The notes: generated by a model not told the origin, from the sequence alone. 64,000 nucleotides of DNA from Litsea cubeba (GCA_012931725.1 CM022945.1:153984766-154048765); one strand, 5' to 3'; shown: positions 44,291 to 56,906, counted from the first letter of the stretch. Numbers and translations: made by a program.

Positions 44291-45427
44291 TAAAAAAAGG
44301 GTAAATTAACGAGAGCTCCCTGATTATTGTGCTATAAAGTCTCTAGTACATAGCATTACTGTTTAAAGCCTAAAGTCTCTTTCGCATGGGATTAATTCGG
44401 GCGGTGGTCCCTTAGCATGACACGTCATACTTTTTTATGACTGATTTGCCCTTTAACCGTTTGCATAGGTGTCATGCAATCTAATCCTGGTTTATAGCTC
44501 AACGTCATCGTCTTTCCTTGATTACTGAAGAATTTAAATGTCGTAAGATGAGTTTTGGATCAAATTTCAAATTTTGATTTGGAGGGAATGGCGATTAATG
44601 GGATTTCGCTTAGAATTTCACAGTTTCTAGAACAAGTCATTTGTAGTTCATGAAAATCCTTTTTCTTCTTTTCTTCTTGTTCTTATTCTTCTGACGTTGA
44701 TATAGGGCACAGTTCTTCTTAATATGAGTTTATAGATCTGATTCACAACATACTCAAAATTCATCATTTCAATGAAACTCTTGAGGTAAGGATTAATGTT
44801 TTGATCCGAACTTTAGTTTAAATACTTCTTTTAATCTTACTTTTTGAAATTACTTCTTCTTATGTTCTCAGTGTTTATGTTCAGATCTGAATAAAAGCAA
44901 ACTCGGATTTCATCATTTCAATCAATTTGTTGAGGTATGGATGAATGTTTTGATCTATTTTAGTTTAAGAAGATCTTTTAATCTTGTTTTCTGAATGTTT
45001 TGATCTATCAGTAGTTCGTTCTAGATGTGATTGAGATAAATTCATGTTCATGTATGATAAATTCATTTCAAACTCATATAAATCCATTTTAAAAGTCAAA
45101 TTCATGTTAATGTATGATAAATTCATTTCAAACTCATATAAACCCATTTTAAAAGTCAGATAAATTCACTCCAAACTCTGATGAATTCGTACTAATCACA
45201 GATTTTGAACACCAAATTCAGATAAATTGCTGCGAAAATGAGGTAAATTCTCTTCAAATCCAGTTTAATCGATTCTATAAACAGATAAATTATGTCAAAA
45301 TTAGCAAAACTCATCTGTGTTAGATAAATTCGGATCAGATAACGTCACATCATACACAGATAAAATAACACGAAACTGATATAGACTCATGCGAAAGTAA
45401 GAGAATATTTCAGGTACAAATGTTGAT
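44291..45427. other. Non-coding stretch before the MuDR-like gene, with short duplications
   Basis: No coding domain is seen. A tandem duplication of about 58 bp containing AAATTCATTTCAAACTCATA lies at about 45048-45165. Two diverged copies of a block with TCATCATTTCAAT occur near 44760 and 44910. The sequence may be the 5' non-coding part of the MuDR-like transposon. Confidence 0.5.
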
Positions 45428-47680
45428 GTGTTTTGGTTTTATCTTTACTTTTTGTATGCAGTGTTTAAAATGGCAAAACCGATTATGCTTCTTTGCAAGC
45501 TTGGTATGTTTACCAATGTTGTTATTTTGACTGATAGTATGAGAATGGATGATTTGGTTAATCGGATTTGTTGCAAGAGGAAGATTTTGTTGCCCAACAA
45601 TGTCTGTTTCACATGCGCATTTCCTGGGCACCTGAAGTGTATGCTTGACAATGACAGAGACTTGTTGAGCTTGTCTATGTTGGCAGTTTCATTAGGATTG
45701 GATTGGGTCGATGTCTTTGTATCAGAATTATCTGAATATGGTAATGAGACAATGAGGATAATGTGGATATATTTTGTGAAGACGGAATGGCAGTAGTGGA
45801 GTATGAGGCTACAGATGTAGAGACAGATTTGCTTCCACAGTTTTGTTCACATAGAGAGAAGTTTCTTCTTTCTTCAAATTGGGTGAATGGTATCAGTCAT
45901 GTCAAACAGAGGTTTGAGGGTGGGGCTTCTGAATTTAGGAATGTGCTGTGCAAATATTCGATTGAGTTGGGATTTGAGTTTGTGTATGTCAAGAATAACA
46001 AAGTAAGGATCACAGCTGAATGCTCTTGTCGTAAAACCGAGGGTTGCATGTGGTGTGTTCATGCATCGCTTGAGAAGTCTAGTGGTTTTTTTTTTGTGTA
46101 AGGTTATTTGATAATGAGCATACTTGTGAAGCAGCAATTCGTACATCTAAGAGTAGCCAGATTAGCTCTGAAAGTGTTGTTGATTTAATGATGGATCACA
46201 TTCGAGAGAAGCCAATGACCAGATCCATTAATGTTATGCATTATTTCCATGTAAACTATGGGCTCACCATTACATAACAGCATGCATGGTAGGGGGTTGA
46301 AAGGGCCAGGAATAAGTTGTATGGTGATACATTGTTTTCTTTTTACCATCTTCGTTGGTACATTAATGTTGTTATGGAGACAAATCTAGGCAGTCGATTT
46401 GTATTAGATTACGATGAATCCACCATGTGCTTCAAGCGTTTGTTTGTTTCATTCAATGCTTTGATTCGTGGATTTAATTATGTTGGTCCACTGTTGTTTC
46501 TAGATGGGACATTTTTGAAAGGCAGGTACAAGGGAAATTTGGTGGCAGGAATAGGGAAGGATGGTAATCAAGGTAAAGTGTCATCTTGCATATTTTTATA
46601 TTTTTTAATAATGTTGATACTATCTATTTTTATTTCAGTGCTTAGTTAACCTTGCTGCTTAGTTAATAATAAATGGTTTCTTGAATGTGGGAGGTCTGTT
46701 TCCTCTTGTCTTTGCGGTGGTAGAGTCAGAGACTGAGGATGATTGGAAATGATTCTTGCGGAATTTGAGGAAAGTAGTTGCATATGACCGCTCTATCACT
46801 TTCGTTTCTGACAGGAATCTTGGTCTCGTGGATGGTGTTGCCCATGCATTTCCATTTGCTCATCACACTTTCTGGCTCCAACATTTGAAAGCAAATTTGA
46901 GAGATAAGTCCTCAGGAGGGTACACAAATGAATTTAGAGAAATGATAGTTTTGTTGCTACGTGAATGTGCCAATGCCCCTACTGTACCTGTATTCCATGC
47001 GAACTGTAGGCATTTAGACATGAAGGTGGTTCGAACGATGACAAATTTCTCTCCGGACTTTCTCATGATAGGTGGAGCAATGCTTATTTTAAGGGCCATT
47101 GGTATGGTGAGATGTGTTCCAATGCATCAGAGTCTTTCAACTCCTGGATTAGAGAAGCGCGTCACCTTCCCATTATGAAGATGGTTGACATGATAAAGGT
47201 TTCGATAATGGAGCAGATGGTCAATAGGAGGGAAATGTGTAGCTTATGGAAGGGAGTCATTTGTCCAGACATGGATAAGAGGTTGGAGGCTTCTATCAAG
47301 CTTGGTAGGCTGTGGAGCGTTTGACGGGCAAGCGACACTATTTTTATGTTCATTCATACCCGTCGGTCACTGTTGATATTTACAATCGCATATGTTCGTG
47401 CTATCAGTGGCAGATTAATGGCTTTCCGTGTGCCCACGCATGTGCTGGTATTCGAAAGAGTGGAAAGGATCAAAACTTTTATGTGGATCGGTATTTTCAC
47501 ATAAAGACATACAGTCATGCATACTCTAAATCTATAATTCTCATCCCAACTGTAGGCAAGCCAGACACAACAATTGCAGAAGCTATGATTCAGCCCCTTG
47601 TGATGAGGCGTCAAAGGCCTAAAAAGAAGAGGATCTTGTCAAGAGGTGAGGTGACAAGGCAGATTAAATGTGGATGATGT
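45428..47680 (+). pseudogene. MuDR-like (MULE) transposase gene, degenerate
   Basis: Domains appear in family order in changing frames. An N-terminal region (MAKPIMLLCKLG, about 45470-45790) comes first. The MuDR DNA-binding domain follows (EFRNVLCKYSIELGFEFVYV with CSCRKTEGCMWCVHAS, about 45930-46080). The MULE catalytic domain then starts at LFLDGTFLKGRYKG (first aspartate, about 46490-46540) and includes FVSDRNLGLVDGV (second aspartate, about 46800) and the FWLQHLKANL helix. A SWIM zinc finger ends it (CSCYQWQINGFPCAHACAGI, C-x-C...C-x-H, about 47395-47455). A 121-bp GT...AG intron (46573-46693) restores the reading N-Q-G-L-F-P-L. Several frameshifts and stops (for example 46749-46751) show it is dead. 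Terminal inverted repeats were not identified. Confidence 0.8.
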
Positions 47681-47689
47681 GGGTGGATT

Positions 47690-48248
47690 AGGAGTCATAA
47701 TAAAAAGTCCTACAAGGAGCTTATTGAGTTGCCATTGACATTAGTTGGAATTTGTCATTTTTTATAATTTGGTCATGATAATGTGTGACTGTCAACATGT
47801 GTAGAGATCAATTTAGATTTTCTTTGTTGAATAAAATTGCAAAGTATCAATGTTGCTTCAAAATATTGATGTTATCTTTTCTTTTTGTAGTGAAATTTAC
47901 ATGGATTTTACTCAACTTCCAATAAAATAATGAATAAATTTATCAAACTTTCATTCAAAACTCAGATTAATTTCACTGATTTTTATTTGAACTCCGATAA
48001 ATATATCTGAGTTTCTTTCAAAAGGAAGATAAATTTACATGAGTTTCTTTGAAAAGACAGAGAAATTTAGCTATATGAAAATTCCAGATAAATGTATTTC
48101 ATTCTTTTTATCAAAACAATTAAATTCTATGATTTGTAGATATTGTTGTGGCCTTTTCTGTTTGTGTATAATGTATGTTATCTGAATTCATAACAAACAT
48201 AAAGCAATGACAACATGTAAGAAAATGACTTGAATTGTAATTGATAAG
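47690..48248. other. AT-rich stretch after the MuDR-like gene
   Basis: No gene is seen. Loose repeats of GATAAAT and AACTC(A/C)GAT occur, like those at 45150-45380 upstream of the transposase gene. This may be a trace of subterminal repeats, but I cannot define ends. Confidence 0.4.
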
Positions 48249-48529
48249 TGTAAGACCCCGACCCGAGAGACCTCGATTAGAGTTAATTAAGTTGTGCGTT
48301 AGCTTTAAGTGTGTTTAGCGGGTTTTGGTTAAGTTTGGGATTAGAATAGCTTTATAATAGCTTTGGGGAATTTGGAGAGCCTTTTTACTTGTGGGACCCT
48401 TTGGGGGTTCTTGCTACGACTTGTGTGAGATTTGGGGTTTACCAATGATTTCCAAAAATTGTGTTTTTAACCCCATTTGACTTATCTTGTTAATCCCTAC
48501 AACTTTCATGTCGACATCGTTTCCATTCG

Positions 48530-50687
48530 AGGACCCGGGTGGTCTTCAGGAACCCCTGCACGCCTCAGTGCGGCCAAGCACCCTTCCTCGAACAGAATGG
48601 AGGTGATCTCCTCCACCTGCTTCTCATACTCCTCAGTGGCTTGGTCCACCCCCTTCTGAAAGGAAGACTGAGCCTCGGACAGCAGAGAAGCCTTGAGACC
48701 AGCACTCTCCTTCTTCAGCTCAGCATTCTCTTTCTTCAACTTCTCGATTTTGGCATGCCCAGCCAGCACTTCGCCGCGCTGCCTCGTCGACTCAACCGCC
48801 GATTCAGACCTCGTTCTGGCTAGCTCCGACTCCAGCTCGGCAATCCTCTCGGTCTTCGTCCAGATATCACCCTTTAGCTGATGAGTCTTCGACGTAAGAT
48901 CAGTGACGCTGACCAGAGTTACCTCTAGCTGTGCAGTCGCCTCGGCTCTACTTTTCTTCAGCTCCTCCAGCTCCTTCCTCAGCTTTTCCCTCTCAGACTC
49001 CAGCTAGGTGACCTTCGCGACGTTCTTGTCGCTCCTTTCCATCACCACAAGGAGCCTCTGCACGTTCTGCAAAAAGGAAAGTAAGTTAGATGAAAGCAGC
49101 CGAACTGAAGCACTTGAAGGAAGGCGTTGAAGATACTTACCAAAAGGCCAGCTTGGATCGCCGAGATCAGCAGACTTTCACTGTCATACTTCGCGTGCAC
49201 TTCCATGTCACGCGGCAGGGCGCAATCTTTTGCAAGGGCTCCAATGACATCAGAGTTCCCCAGCACCCGGTCCTCGACGTTTAGAGGCTTCCCGGGCTGC
49301 GTCTCCATCTTGGGTCTCCATGCCGCTAGGGCAGTTCGAGATTCGGAAGCCGATCCGGACCCTTGCCCTACCGAGACGGTGAGCTCGCGGGCCGCCCCGC
49401 CAGTCACCTTGCTAGCCGGCGCACTCTTCTCAGGCGGAGCCTTACCCCCGGAAGCTCGGGTAGGTGTCTTACCCTTCGGAGGCTGTTCAGCCCCTGAGTC
49501 CTTCTCACCTGCCTTGGACCTCTTCCTGGGAAGGGACCCCTCCCTCGGGCGATCCGGCGAGCGTCTCTACGCTCCCTCGCTCGGAGTGGTGGCAGGAGCA
49601 GAAGTGACAGCAGCACCCCCCGAGCCCGAAGCCACGCGGGTGCTGGCAGATGATGGTGTCGCAGAAGAAGAGGATCCTTGCCTGAACTTGGCCGCCAAAT
49701 CCTTGGTACCAGGCACTCTCGAGCCTCCCTCCATTCCTTCCTCCTGGTCGGACGAATAAGCGTCTACTATCTCCCTTAGGTTCGGCGACCCCGAGCTAGA
49801 AGAAGTGGATGCCTCAGCGCCAGACGCAGCTCGGCTCGCGGCAGGGTCGATCAAAGGAACCCCGGCAGGCACGGCCAAGGTGACAGGAGGATGATCAGGC
49901 TGCGGCTCGTCCTCTGGAGCTGCTCTGATTCTCCTGTAGTGACCGCGGTACCTCGGCGTATACCCCAGCAGCTTCCAGGCCGATCTGGTCTCATGCCCTT
50001 TGTATCTCTCGACCTTCTTGTGGTCATCAACGTTCTTTCTCCAGCCTTCGCTCATAGCCCGGCATCGCCTCGCGTGCAGTTCTGCACCGCAAACAACAAG
50101 AGTATCAGCTCGGCAGTATAAAGGTTGAGCAAAATAAACAGAGAAAAGAAGCAGTATTTACTTGGGATGGCCCCGAGGTGGCGAGGGACCATCAGTCTCC
50201 TGTCCTCACCAGCGCCGAATTCCCAGTCCCCCGACACACAGAAGAGGCCTTCCTCGGCGTTCTTACTGGAATCCTCCAAGGCCAAGACGAAGCCTCTTCG
50301 GCGCTGCTTCACCCGGAGATAATAATTGTCTCCCCCAGCCTTGCAGATGTCATAGACGTCCTCGATGTCAAGGACACCCAGGTTGGTCCCCAAGATCTCG
50401 TTCAGTTTTGCCGTGTCCATAATGACTTTGAAGCCATTGGGCATCAGCTGGCACGGGGTAATCGACCAGACGCTAAGGCAAGCCCTAAGCAGGGGGTGCA
50501 GAGGAAATCTGACCCTGCCCTCAATCACGGAGATCAGAGGGAACGGCATCCAGCCGCAGGACCAGCCGCGTGTGGCATAATCGATGGGATCCGCAGGCCT
50601 GAGGCGAACTCCCTCCGGGATGTTGTAAGTAGCCATAAACCTAGCTATGCCCTCGTCTGTATCTAACCGAAACCTAGGGGTGCCCAT
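48530..50687 (-). pseudogene. Antisense Transposase_28-like gene, three exons, nearly intact
   Basis: Exon 1 runs from ATG 50687 (MGTPRFRLDTDEG) to 50162. Intron 1 is 50082-50161 (80 bp), exon 2 is 50081-49141, intron 2 is 49077-49140 (64 bp, GTAAGT...TTTTTGCAG), and exon 3 is 49076 to about 48530. Both joins keep the frame. Exon 1 resembles the PF04195 family (putative gypsy-type transposon): GRVRFPLHPLLRACLSVW followed by ITPCQLMPNGFKVI. Exon 2 is low-complexity, rich in S, A, P, G and K. Exon 3 is a strong coiled coil (LESEREKLRKELEELKKS). Two TAG stops (49567-49569 and 49004-49006) are the only breaks I see. The 3' end is lost at the element junction. The function of this family is unknown; its layout suggests a retrotransposon-encoded accessory protein. 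Confidence 0.75.
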
Positions 50688-50907
50688 GTCTAAAAGAAGA
50701 AGATAGCGGAAAGAAACCCTAAAGGTGGAGGAACCCTAAAAAACCAGACAGGGGCACGAAGTTACTTACAGAAATAGGAGAGCGAGTCAAGAACAGATCT
50801 GGATGCGTCCTACGGTTGTCCTCGCCAGAGAGATCTCGAAGAGCAGAGCAGGAATCGAAGGCAAGGGCAAAGGAAATCAGAAAAAATAAAGAAAGGAGAC
50901 GACCCTA

Positions 50908-50915
50908 TTTATAGA
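50908..50915 (-). promoter_or_regulatory. TATA box of the antisense Transposase_28-like gene
   Basis: The complement reads TATAAATA in CTTTCTATAAATAGGGTCG, 221 bp upstream of the ATG. It gives this gene a promoter separate from the LTR, as in the Tat antisense genes. Confidence 0.68.
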
Positions 50916-51182
50916 AAGAAAACCCTCTTTGGGCGCCACTTTCAAATTCGAAGAGACGGATTTCGCAATCCGCACCTGTTCCATCAATGACACAGCGCAA
51001 TCAGTGAAGAAGCTACATGTGTAGCCGTTAGTTCGCTTCCTAGGACGGGCAGGACGAAGCATTTATTGCCTCAGAAAAGTTGAAACGACATCAAGCAATG
51101 ATCGCTGCATCTCCAGACGTGTTCTCTAGCTTCTGACCCCTAAAGGCTAGGACGCTTAAGAGGTCACAAGCTAGGGGGCAAT

Positions 51183-52057
51183 TGTGTGGGGAGATTTTCA
51201 AAGCTCCAGGATTACGCTAATCACAGCCATCAAATGGGGGTAGGCATTGTCACGTGCCATCCACGTGGCACCAAACTCACCTTGGCTACCAGGACAGAGG
51301 CCTCAGCCGAAGTCAAACAGGTCCGGGCCGCTAGCGCCGAGCTCGGCTACCCAGGTGCCCACCTCGGCTGAAAGCTTGACCTCGGCCAAAGGAGCCGGGA
51401 TGAAAGCCGAAGCAAGAGAGAATCTCCACTCGCGCCCTTCGCCACCCCACGTCATCGGACACGTGGAGGAATAGGGACACGAGCCAGTGAGACAGATGCG
51501 ACATCCAGCCGTCCACAATCTTCGCCAGATCACTGACAGGGCGGCATCCAGCGGCTGAAGCCAAATCAGGGCAAGGCCCGAGGGTGGATCCGATGGTACC
51601 TCTACCGCCAAAGGCGTCCAACACGATCTAGCCCAACATGACGCGCATTTAATGCGATGTGGGCTGATCCGACTGGCATGAAATGCAAAGTGGGCTGGAA
51701 TGGACCGCATTTATTACTTTGTGGGCTGATGATGATTTCCCTATCAAGTCATGGGACCCACACCAAAATATCATCCAAAGATATCGTCCAGTCGTCTATA
51801 AATAGAGCCTCATTTCACATGCAAGGTACGCACAATCAAAACCTGAGAGTCGTTACTCTGCCTCTCTTCTTCCTCTCCTTCCTTTGTTCCAGTTCACTTG
51901 CTGACTTAGGCATCAGAGAGCCTTGCGCCGCTCAGGCTAGGGTCCTCTGACCGTTTGCTCTTCCCTTTCAGGCTTTCAGGCAGCAGGTTATCTTCTTCAT
52001 TTGGATAAGTCCTCTAAGGCACCCCGATTATTGTGGGTAATATTTTTCTGCACCTAC
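51183..52057 (+). repeat. 3' LTR of the Transposase_28-carrying element (875 bp)
   Basis: It begins TGTGTGGGGAG after the purine tract and ends TTCTGCACCTACA. TATAAATA at 51797-51804, followed about 30 bp later by CATGCAAGG, would be its promoter. The downstream part is pyrimidine-rich. Only one copy is in the window, so the ends are judged from TG/CA, the purine tract and the resumption of chromovirus LTR sequence. Confidence 0.62.
51797..51804 (+). promoter_or_regulatory. TATA box in the 875-bp LTR
   Basis: TATAAATA in CGTCTATAAATAGAGCC is a standard plant TATA context, about 615 bp into the LTR. Confidence 0.6.
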
Positions 52058-52400
52058 AGTATCTTTATGAGTTTTCATGATTTTGGAAATATGCATAATG
52101 ATAGGATACTCTCTATTAATAATCCTCTTGGAAAACATGTGCATCATTGTTTTGTTTATAGATCACTTGTGGTCATTTATGAGCTTTTACTAAGGGAGTT
52201 GCTTTGCATTGAATGAGGTGGAAGTGATGGAGAAGTTATGATTTGTGGGAATGGTTGTTAGAGGATGTATTGGTGAATTGAATGGGGCTTGAATGAGGTT
52301 TTAGAGACCCTCAAATGTATGATTAATGGGTGCTCAAAAGAGGGTGAAAGGAAAGAAAGAGGAAGGAATGAACTGTACACAGAAAATGAGTTTCTGGACA

Positions 52401-52592
52401 GTTCGCTCGAGCGACCTTGACACATCGCTCGAGCGAACCCATCACAGAACCTCGTTGGCTCGAGCCAACCCTCTGATCGCTCGAGCCCACCTGATCCGAG
52501 CAGGTCCGCTCGAGGAAATCTTGGTCCGCTCGAGTGAACCCTAAACAGAGAGCAGTTCGCCCGAGCGAACTTCCCAGTTCGCTCGAGCGACC
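52401..52592. repeat. Cluster of CGCTCGAGCG palindromes (chromovirus LTR)
   Basis: Eight variants of GTTCGCTCGAGCGAAC occur in 190 bp (52401, 52425, 52456, 52475, 52506, 52525, 52556, 52577), centred on GCTCGAGC or a close variant. A second cluster is in the solo LTR at 56907-56972. Confidence 0.78.
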
Positions 52593-54128
52593 TGCCTGTT
52601 TGGCATGGGTTAATACCTAAGGACTTGAAACATTATTTTTAGGCTTGGGGAGGCATTGTTTGGAGCCCCAATGCTATGTAAGAACTTGTAAGGCGTTGTA
52701 TGAAGTTCGGAGGAAGGAGAAACCTCATCATGGAGATTCGGTGAGGATTTCTAGATTGGTCAATGTGTATAAGGACCCGAAATGTCTCTAATTCCTACAG
52801 AGTACCAATTTATATCATGACCGACATACGGGACCCTATTCACACTGATTCAATTATGGGAACCTCATTGTCTAGCCCGAAAAAAAATATGAGAAACCAT
52901 TCGTAGTCGATTTTCAAACAAACTCTTATTTGGAATTTGAAACCCATGTGATATGACTAGACTGTCCCGAGAATATTAAAAGTGATGTGTTTAGCTTTTG
53001 CTAACCCATATGTGTTAACCTGATGGAATATGTATTCGTGCCTATTGGCACCCCGTTCCTTTACTATGCATTTGATTTGATTTCTCATATTTGACCTATG
53101 AGTCGGCACCATTGAGCTTGGACAACCTTGTCGGTTTGATCCACCGACTTGGAGATCCTTCCCCTCCTGTTAGTCAGCTGTAGTATGGAATCCGCAGAGT
53201 TTTTACCCGGTTCGCTACCGTGGTCCCGCAGAGTATATATATGTATATTATAGTATTTTATCGTTGTCCCTCCTCACCTTGTGTGACTGAGGTCAATGAT
53301 CATGTAGGGTATGCGCTCTCTTCACTTTAGTGAGAGAGGATGTAGCTTTGTGTGGTTGCCATCTTGACAGTTCCTTATTCTTGGTACCTCCATTGTTTTA
53401 TATCGTTCATGTCGTTATTTAATAAATGATGCATTATCTTTTATGAAATTCATTATTTATGCACAGGTTTTTCTAAACCCTTGTAAAGTATCATTGTTTT
53501 AGTATTGCCATATCTTTTCACCCACCTGCCAAACCATCGTGTTTGATCCATTTATTTTGGTACTCAGGTCCCGAACTTATTGCCATCGAGGAGGAGCCTG
53601 AGGAGGCGGTCGGTGAACCACAGCGCGTAATCGAGTGGCAAGCTGACGATGTCATGTAGACATTCGGTCTAGCCTTGAGAAAGACACATTTTGGGAACTC
53701 GTGATATCATCTTTTGGGTTTTATTGGTTGTATGGTCTTTGTTGACCATTATTTTGGGGAAATTAATCAACTGATCTTTTGTATATACAATTAACTTTAT
53801 TTTTGGGAAATATGCTTATGGTCATTGCTCATTCTGATATCTTGTCGTGTCAATTATGAATCAGTCTTATTTATGGAATGAAATAGCATTAATATGATTT
53901 GCTACACGCTTCCGCAATCTCGAATACATGTTTGATATGATTATATGTGAGATGATATGTATGGATAATCCTCATCGCGGAACCCTGTGGGAAATCACGT
54001 GCATGGATAAATATTTTCTTAATTCCGTGTGCGGGTTAGCCAAAGAAATGCACGTGGCGCGGCATCATCAAGTCCCAATCCCGGATTTGGATCCCCTAAC
54101 TTGGTCTGGGGTCGCGACAGGACTGACT

Positions 54129-54143
54129 GTTATCAAAGCGGGA
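54129..54143 (+). promoter_or_regulatory. Primer-binding site of the chromovirus-like element (decayed)
   Basis: TTATCAAAGCGGGAC follows the LTR end by nine bases and matches the initiator tRNA-Met type site TGGTATCAAAGCGGGAC except for its first bases. It sets the + orientation. Confidence 0.68.
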
Positions 54144-54286
54144 CATGTTTCAGGCAATTAAAAGAAACTAGAAATCTTAAGTACGTGGCGAGGATTCGTT
54201 AGACTCTCGTTAGATAGGATCGTGTGAGCAATGTGTAACCACCCTGTACTTGATTTATATGTGCTAACAAATTGTTTTGCAGCGTT

Positions 54287-55524
54287 ATGCCACCTCGCAA
54301 ACGAACAGCAAACTGTAACCACGTTGCTAGTAACAGTGAGAATACAGGGCCTATTGCAGAGGATACACAGGATAACAATATGCAGAAGCAATTCCAACAG
54401 ATGATGCAGGCCATGTTAGACCAGCAACGTTAGGTCAATGAGAACCAGGCTAGACTCCAACAACAAGCACATGAGACACATGCCAGATTGCAAGAACAGA
54501 TGCTTAAGAAAGACGAAAATCATGCTAGAGAAATGGCTCAAATGCAAGCACAGTTGTTGGGTGTGCTAGAGAGTCTAGAGAGGAGACTGGAACCAATTCC
54601 AGTTGCACCACCGGGTCCGGTCAACAATAGAGGGAACGATCCTAATGTGTTGTACGAACGGTTCAGGAAGAGAGGACCGAAGGAATTTACGGGAACCAAG
54701 GATCCAATGGAAGCAGATGACTGGCTTGAGCACACAGAGAATATCTTCGAAATCTTCACATGTACGGGTGTAGAACGAGTGTAGCTTGCAGCTTCTATGT
54801 TCATGGGCTTAGCAGATATATGGTGGAATACCATCAAGGCAGAATACAGGACAATGGCTGATGCAGAAGCTTGGATTAACTTCAAGAGGCAGTTTGGAGA
54901 GAAATATGTACCTGCACATGTCAAGAGGCAGAAGGCAGCAGAATTTCAGCAACTTGTGCAAGGGAATATAACAGTCCTCGAATACCTCACCAAATTCAAG
55001 AGATTGTCTAGGTATGCACCAGAGTTGGTGGACACGGTGGAAAAGAAGATAACTAAGTTCCTTGAAGGGCTTCACCCAATTATTGAGAGAGATGCTACCG
55101 GGGTTGTACCACCCTCACCTTTGAAGAAGCTATCAAAAGAGCATACAAGTTTGAGAACTTTCATAACAAAATCATCAAGAACCAAGGAAAGGGTCAAGGC
55201 CACCAGCAGCTAAATAATCAGTAGAGGAATAATCAGAATAAGAGGCCAAGGCAAGAACAGAATGCACAGAATCCAGGGGCTTGCATCCATTGTGGAAAAT
55301 ATCATGGGAATGCCCAATGTTGTTCTATCACAGGGGCATGTTTTAGATGTGGTTCGCTGGACCACCAGATGAGGGATTACCCAAGGCCAGATAGACAGAA
55401 TAGACAGCAGCAGGGAGTGCAGCGTCAGGCACCACCTCAGAATACATTAGTAGTCCAGAATCAGGCAAGGCCACTACAGCAATAGGCACCACAACAGCAG
55501 TATAGGCCACAGCAACAACAACAG
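54287..55524 (+). pseudogene. gag of the chromovirus-like element (broken)
   Basis: The frame starts at ATG 54287 (MPPRKRTANCNH). A glutamine-rich helical region follows, then DPNVLYERFRKRGPKEFTG, the capsid-like domain (AASMFMGLADIWWNTI, FGEKYVPAHVKRQK, EYLTKFKRLSRYAPEL) and two zinc knuckles: CIHCGKYHGNAQC and CFRCGSLDHQMRDYP. The last cysteine of the second knuckle is changed to tyrosine. TAG stops lie at 54433-54435 and 54782-54784, a frameshift near 55110 and another stop in the QQLNNQ region. The coding region is interrupted at 55524 by the solo LTR and resumes at 59473. Confidence 0.8.
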
Positions 55525-56906
55525 TGTAAGACCCCGACCCCCAATCCCTTTGTTTAGTATTGTTTTAATCGTGGTTTAACTTGTTAAGTGAGATTTGATT
55601 TAGTTTGACCTTGTTTTTGAGTTTGACTAGATCTTTCCATAGCCTTTGAGATTTTGAAGACCGTTGACTTTGGTTTGACCCGGTCCCTATGATATGTATT
55701 TTTATGAGAAATTACTTCTAATTTCTAAAAATTCTGAATTTGGTGTATTTTGACTTATGTTATGAAGTTTAACAACTTTCATGTTTTGATCATTTTGATT
55801 TGATACTCAGAAATCACATTTTTCGAGGAAAATGGGCAAGAATGACATTTTCACTAAATCTGTCCATGAATTTCGAAAATTTCAGAAATTGGGGAAAATG
55901 TAATTTTTGGAAAGTAGAAATCTCGCTGAGCATTTTTGTCTTCTTCGTCGTTTTCGTTCGGGGCCCGCAAATGTGAGTTTCAGTCTTGTGAAGATTGGGG
56001 CCCACAAGACCCACCTTATAAGAAGGGAACCCTCCTTCTTCTCCTCCATTTCGTTTCCAGCAAGGGTTTGGAGCAAGAGCCCTCTCCCTCTCCTCCAGTA
56101 ACTTTCTCTCTCCTCCTTGAGAGCCTTAATCTTGAGTGCTAAGTGAGGGAGTGATCTTCCCACCTTCTTCTCCATTCAAGCTTTCCAAAGATGTCATTTG
56201 CAAGGATTTTGAGCTAGGAGAGACCTCTCATCCAAGCTTCTCTTCTTCGTTTGGGTTTTTCAAGGTTTGCAATGGCTTTCCAAACTTTAGATCTTTGTTC
56301 TCCTTTTCATTTAGAGTGTTTTCATCACTCATGCAAGAGCTTTCCATGGATATTTGAGAAAAATTGGATTTTTAGGGCTTTCCTTGGAAATTTTGGGGTT
56401 TTTGTAGATTGGAAGCTTGAGATCCTAGAGCTTGATTTGTGGAGTCTTATTTCTCTCAATTTGACTTGAGGCAAGTGGAATCTTCAATTAATATGATGTT
56501 TTCATGTTCTTGTTAAGTTTCATGGCTTTTTGCTCATTATGTTCTAATCCTTTATGATTTATGGATTTGCTTTGAATGAAGGAATCAATGTTATGTGGAT
56601 TTCCATTTATGTTATGGTTTTACCATGTATTAGAAGCTTGCTTTTGTCTTGGTCATTTAGAAAATTCTGATCTCTTTATGTTAAGTGTTTGGGTTCAAAA
56701 GAAAGGGAGACAACTTTGATTGTTTTTAAAAGGGTTGTAATTGATTAATTTGATTGCTAGATTATGGTGATTTGGTGAGTTTGGAAGGTCATGAAAGAGC
56801 CCAAGTCATTGTGGAAGGGTGTATGAAGGAGAAGAATAAAAAAGGAGCTCAAAAGAAGGAAAAAAATGCCAAATTCTGCACTGCCGGGCTGGACTGGGCA
56901 GGCCCA

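Larger units (their letters stand above)
48530..52057 (+). mobile_element. Truncated LTR element carrying an antisense Transposase_28-like gene
   Basis: The right end is a clear LTR (51183-52057) preceded by the purine tract CTAGGGGGCAA. To its left, on the minus strand, is a three-exon gene that runs to the left junction (about 48520-48545), where chromovirus LTR sequence begins. No second LTR, primer site or pol is present, so the left part is deleted. The gene order (antisense gene next to polypurine tract and 3' LTR) is the same as in the Tat elements, but the LTR and gene are different. The left junction is approximate. Confidence 0.68.
48249..54119 (+). repeat. 5' LTR of the chromovirus-like element, interrupted
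   Basis: The left piece is 48249 to about 48530 and the right piece is 52058-54119, ending GGGGTCGCGACA; together they are about 2.34 kb. The last 580 bp is nearly the same as 61017-61602. The right piece includes the CGCTCGAGCG cluster (52400-52592). The left piece is tied to it by its TGTAAGACCCCGACC start and by the pairing of the element's flanks. Confidence 0.75.

Noticed and set aside
46863..47099. Reverse-strand frames in the MuDR-like gene
   Set aside because: They are shadows of the transposase coding region.
49127..49759. 210-codon frame on the + strand
   Set aside because: It is the reverse-strand shadow of exon 2 of the Transposase_28-like gene and crosses its intron 2.
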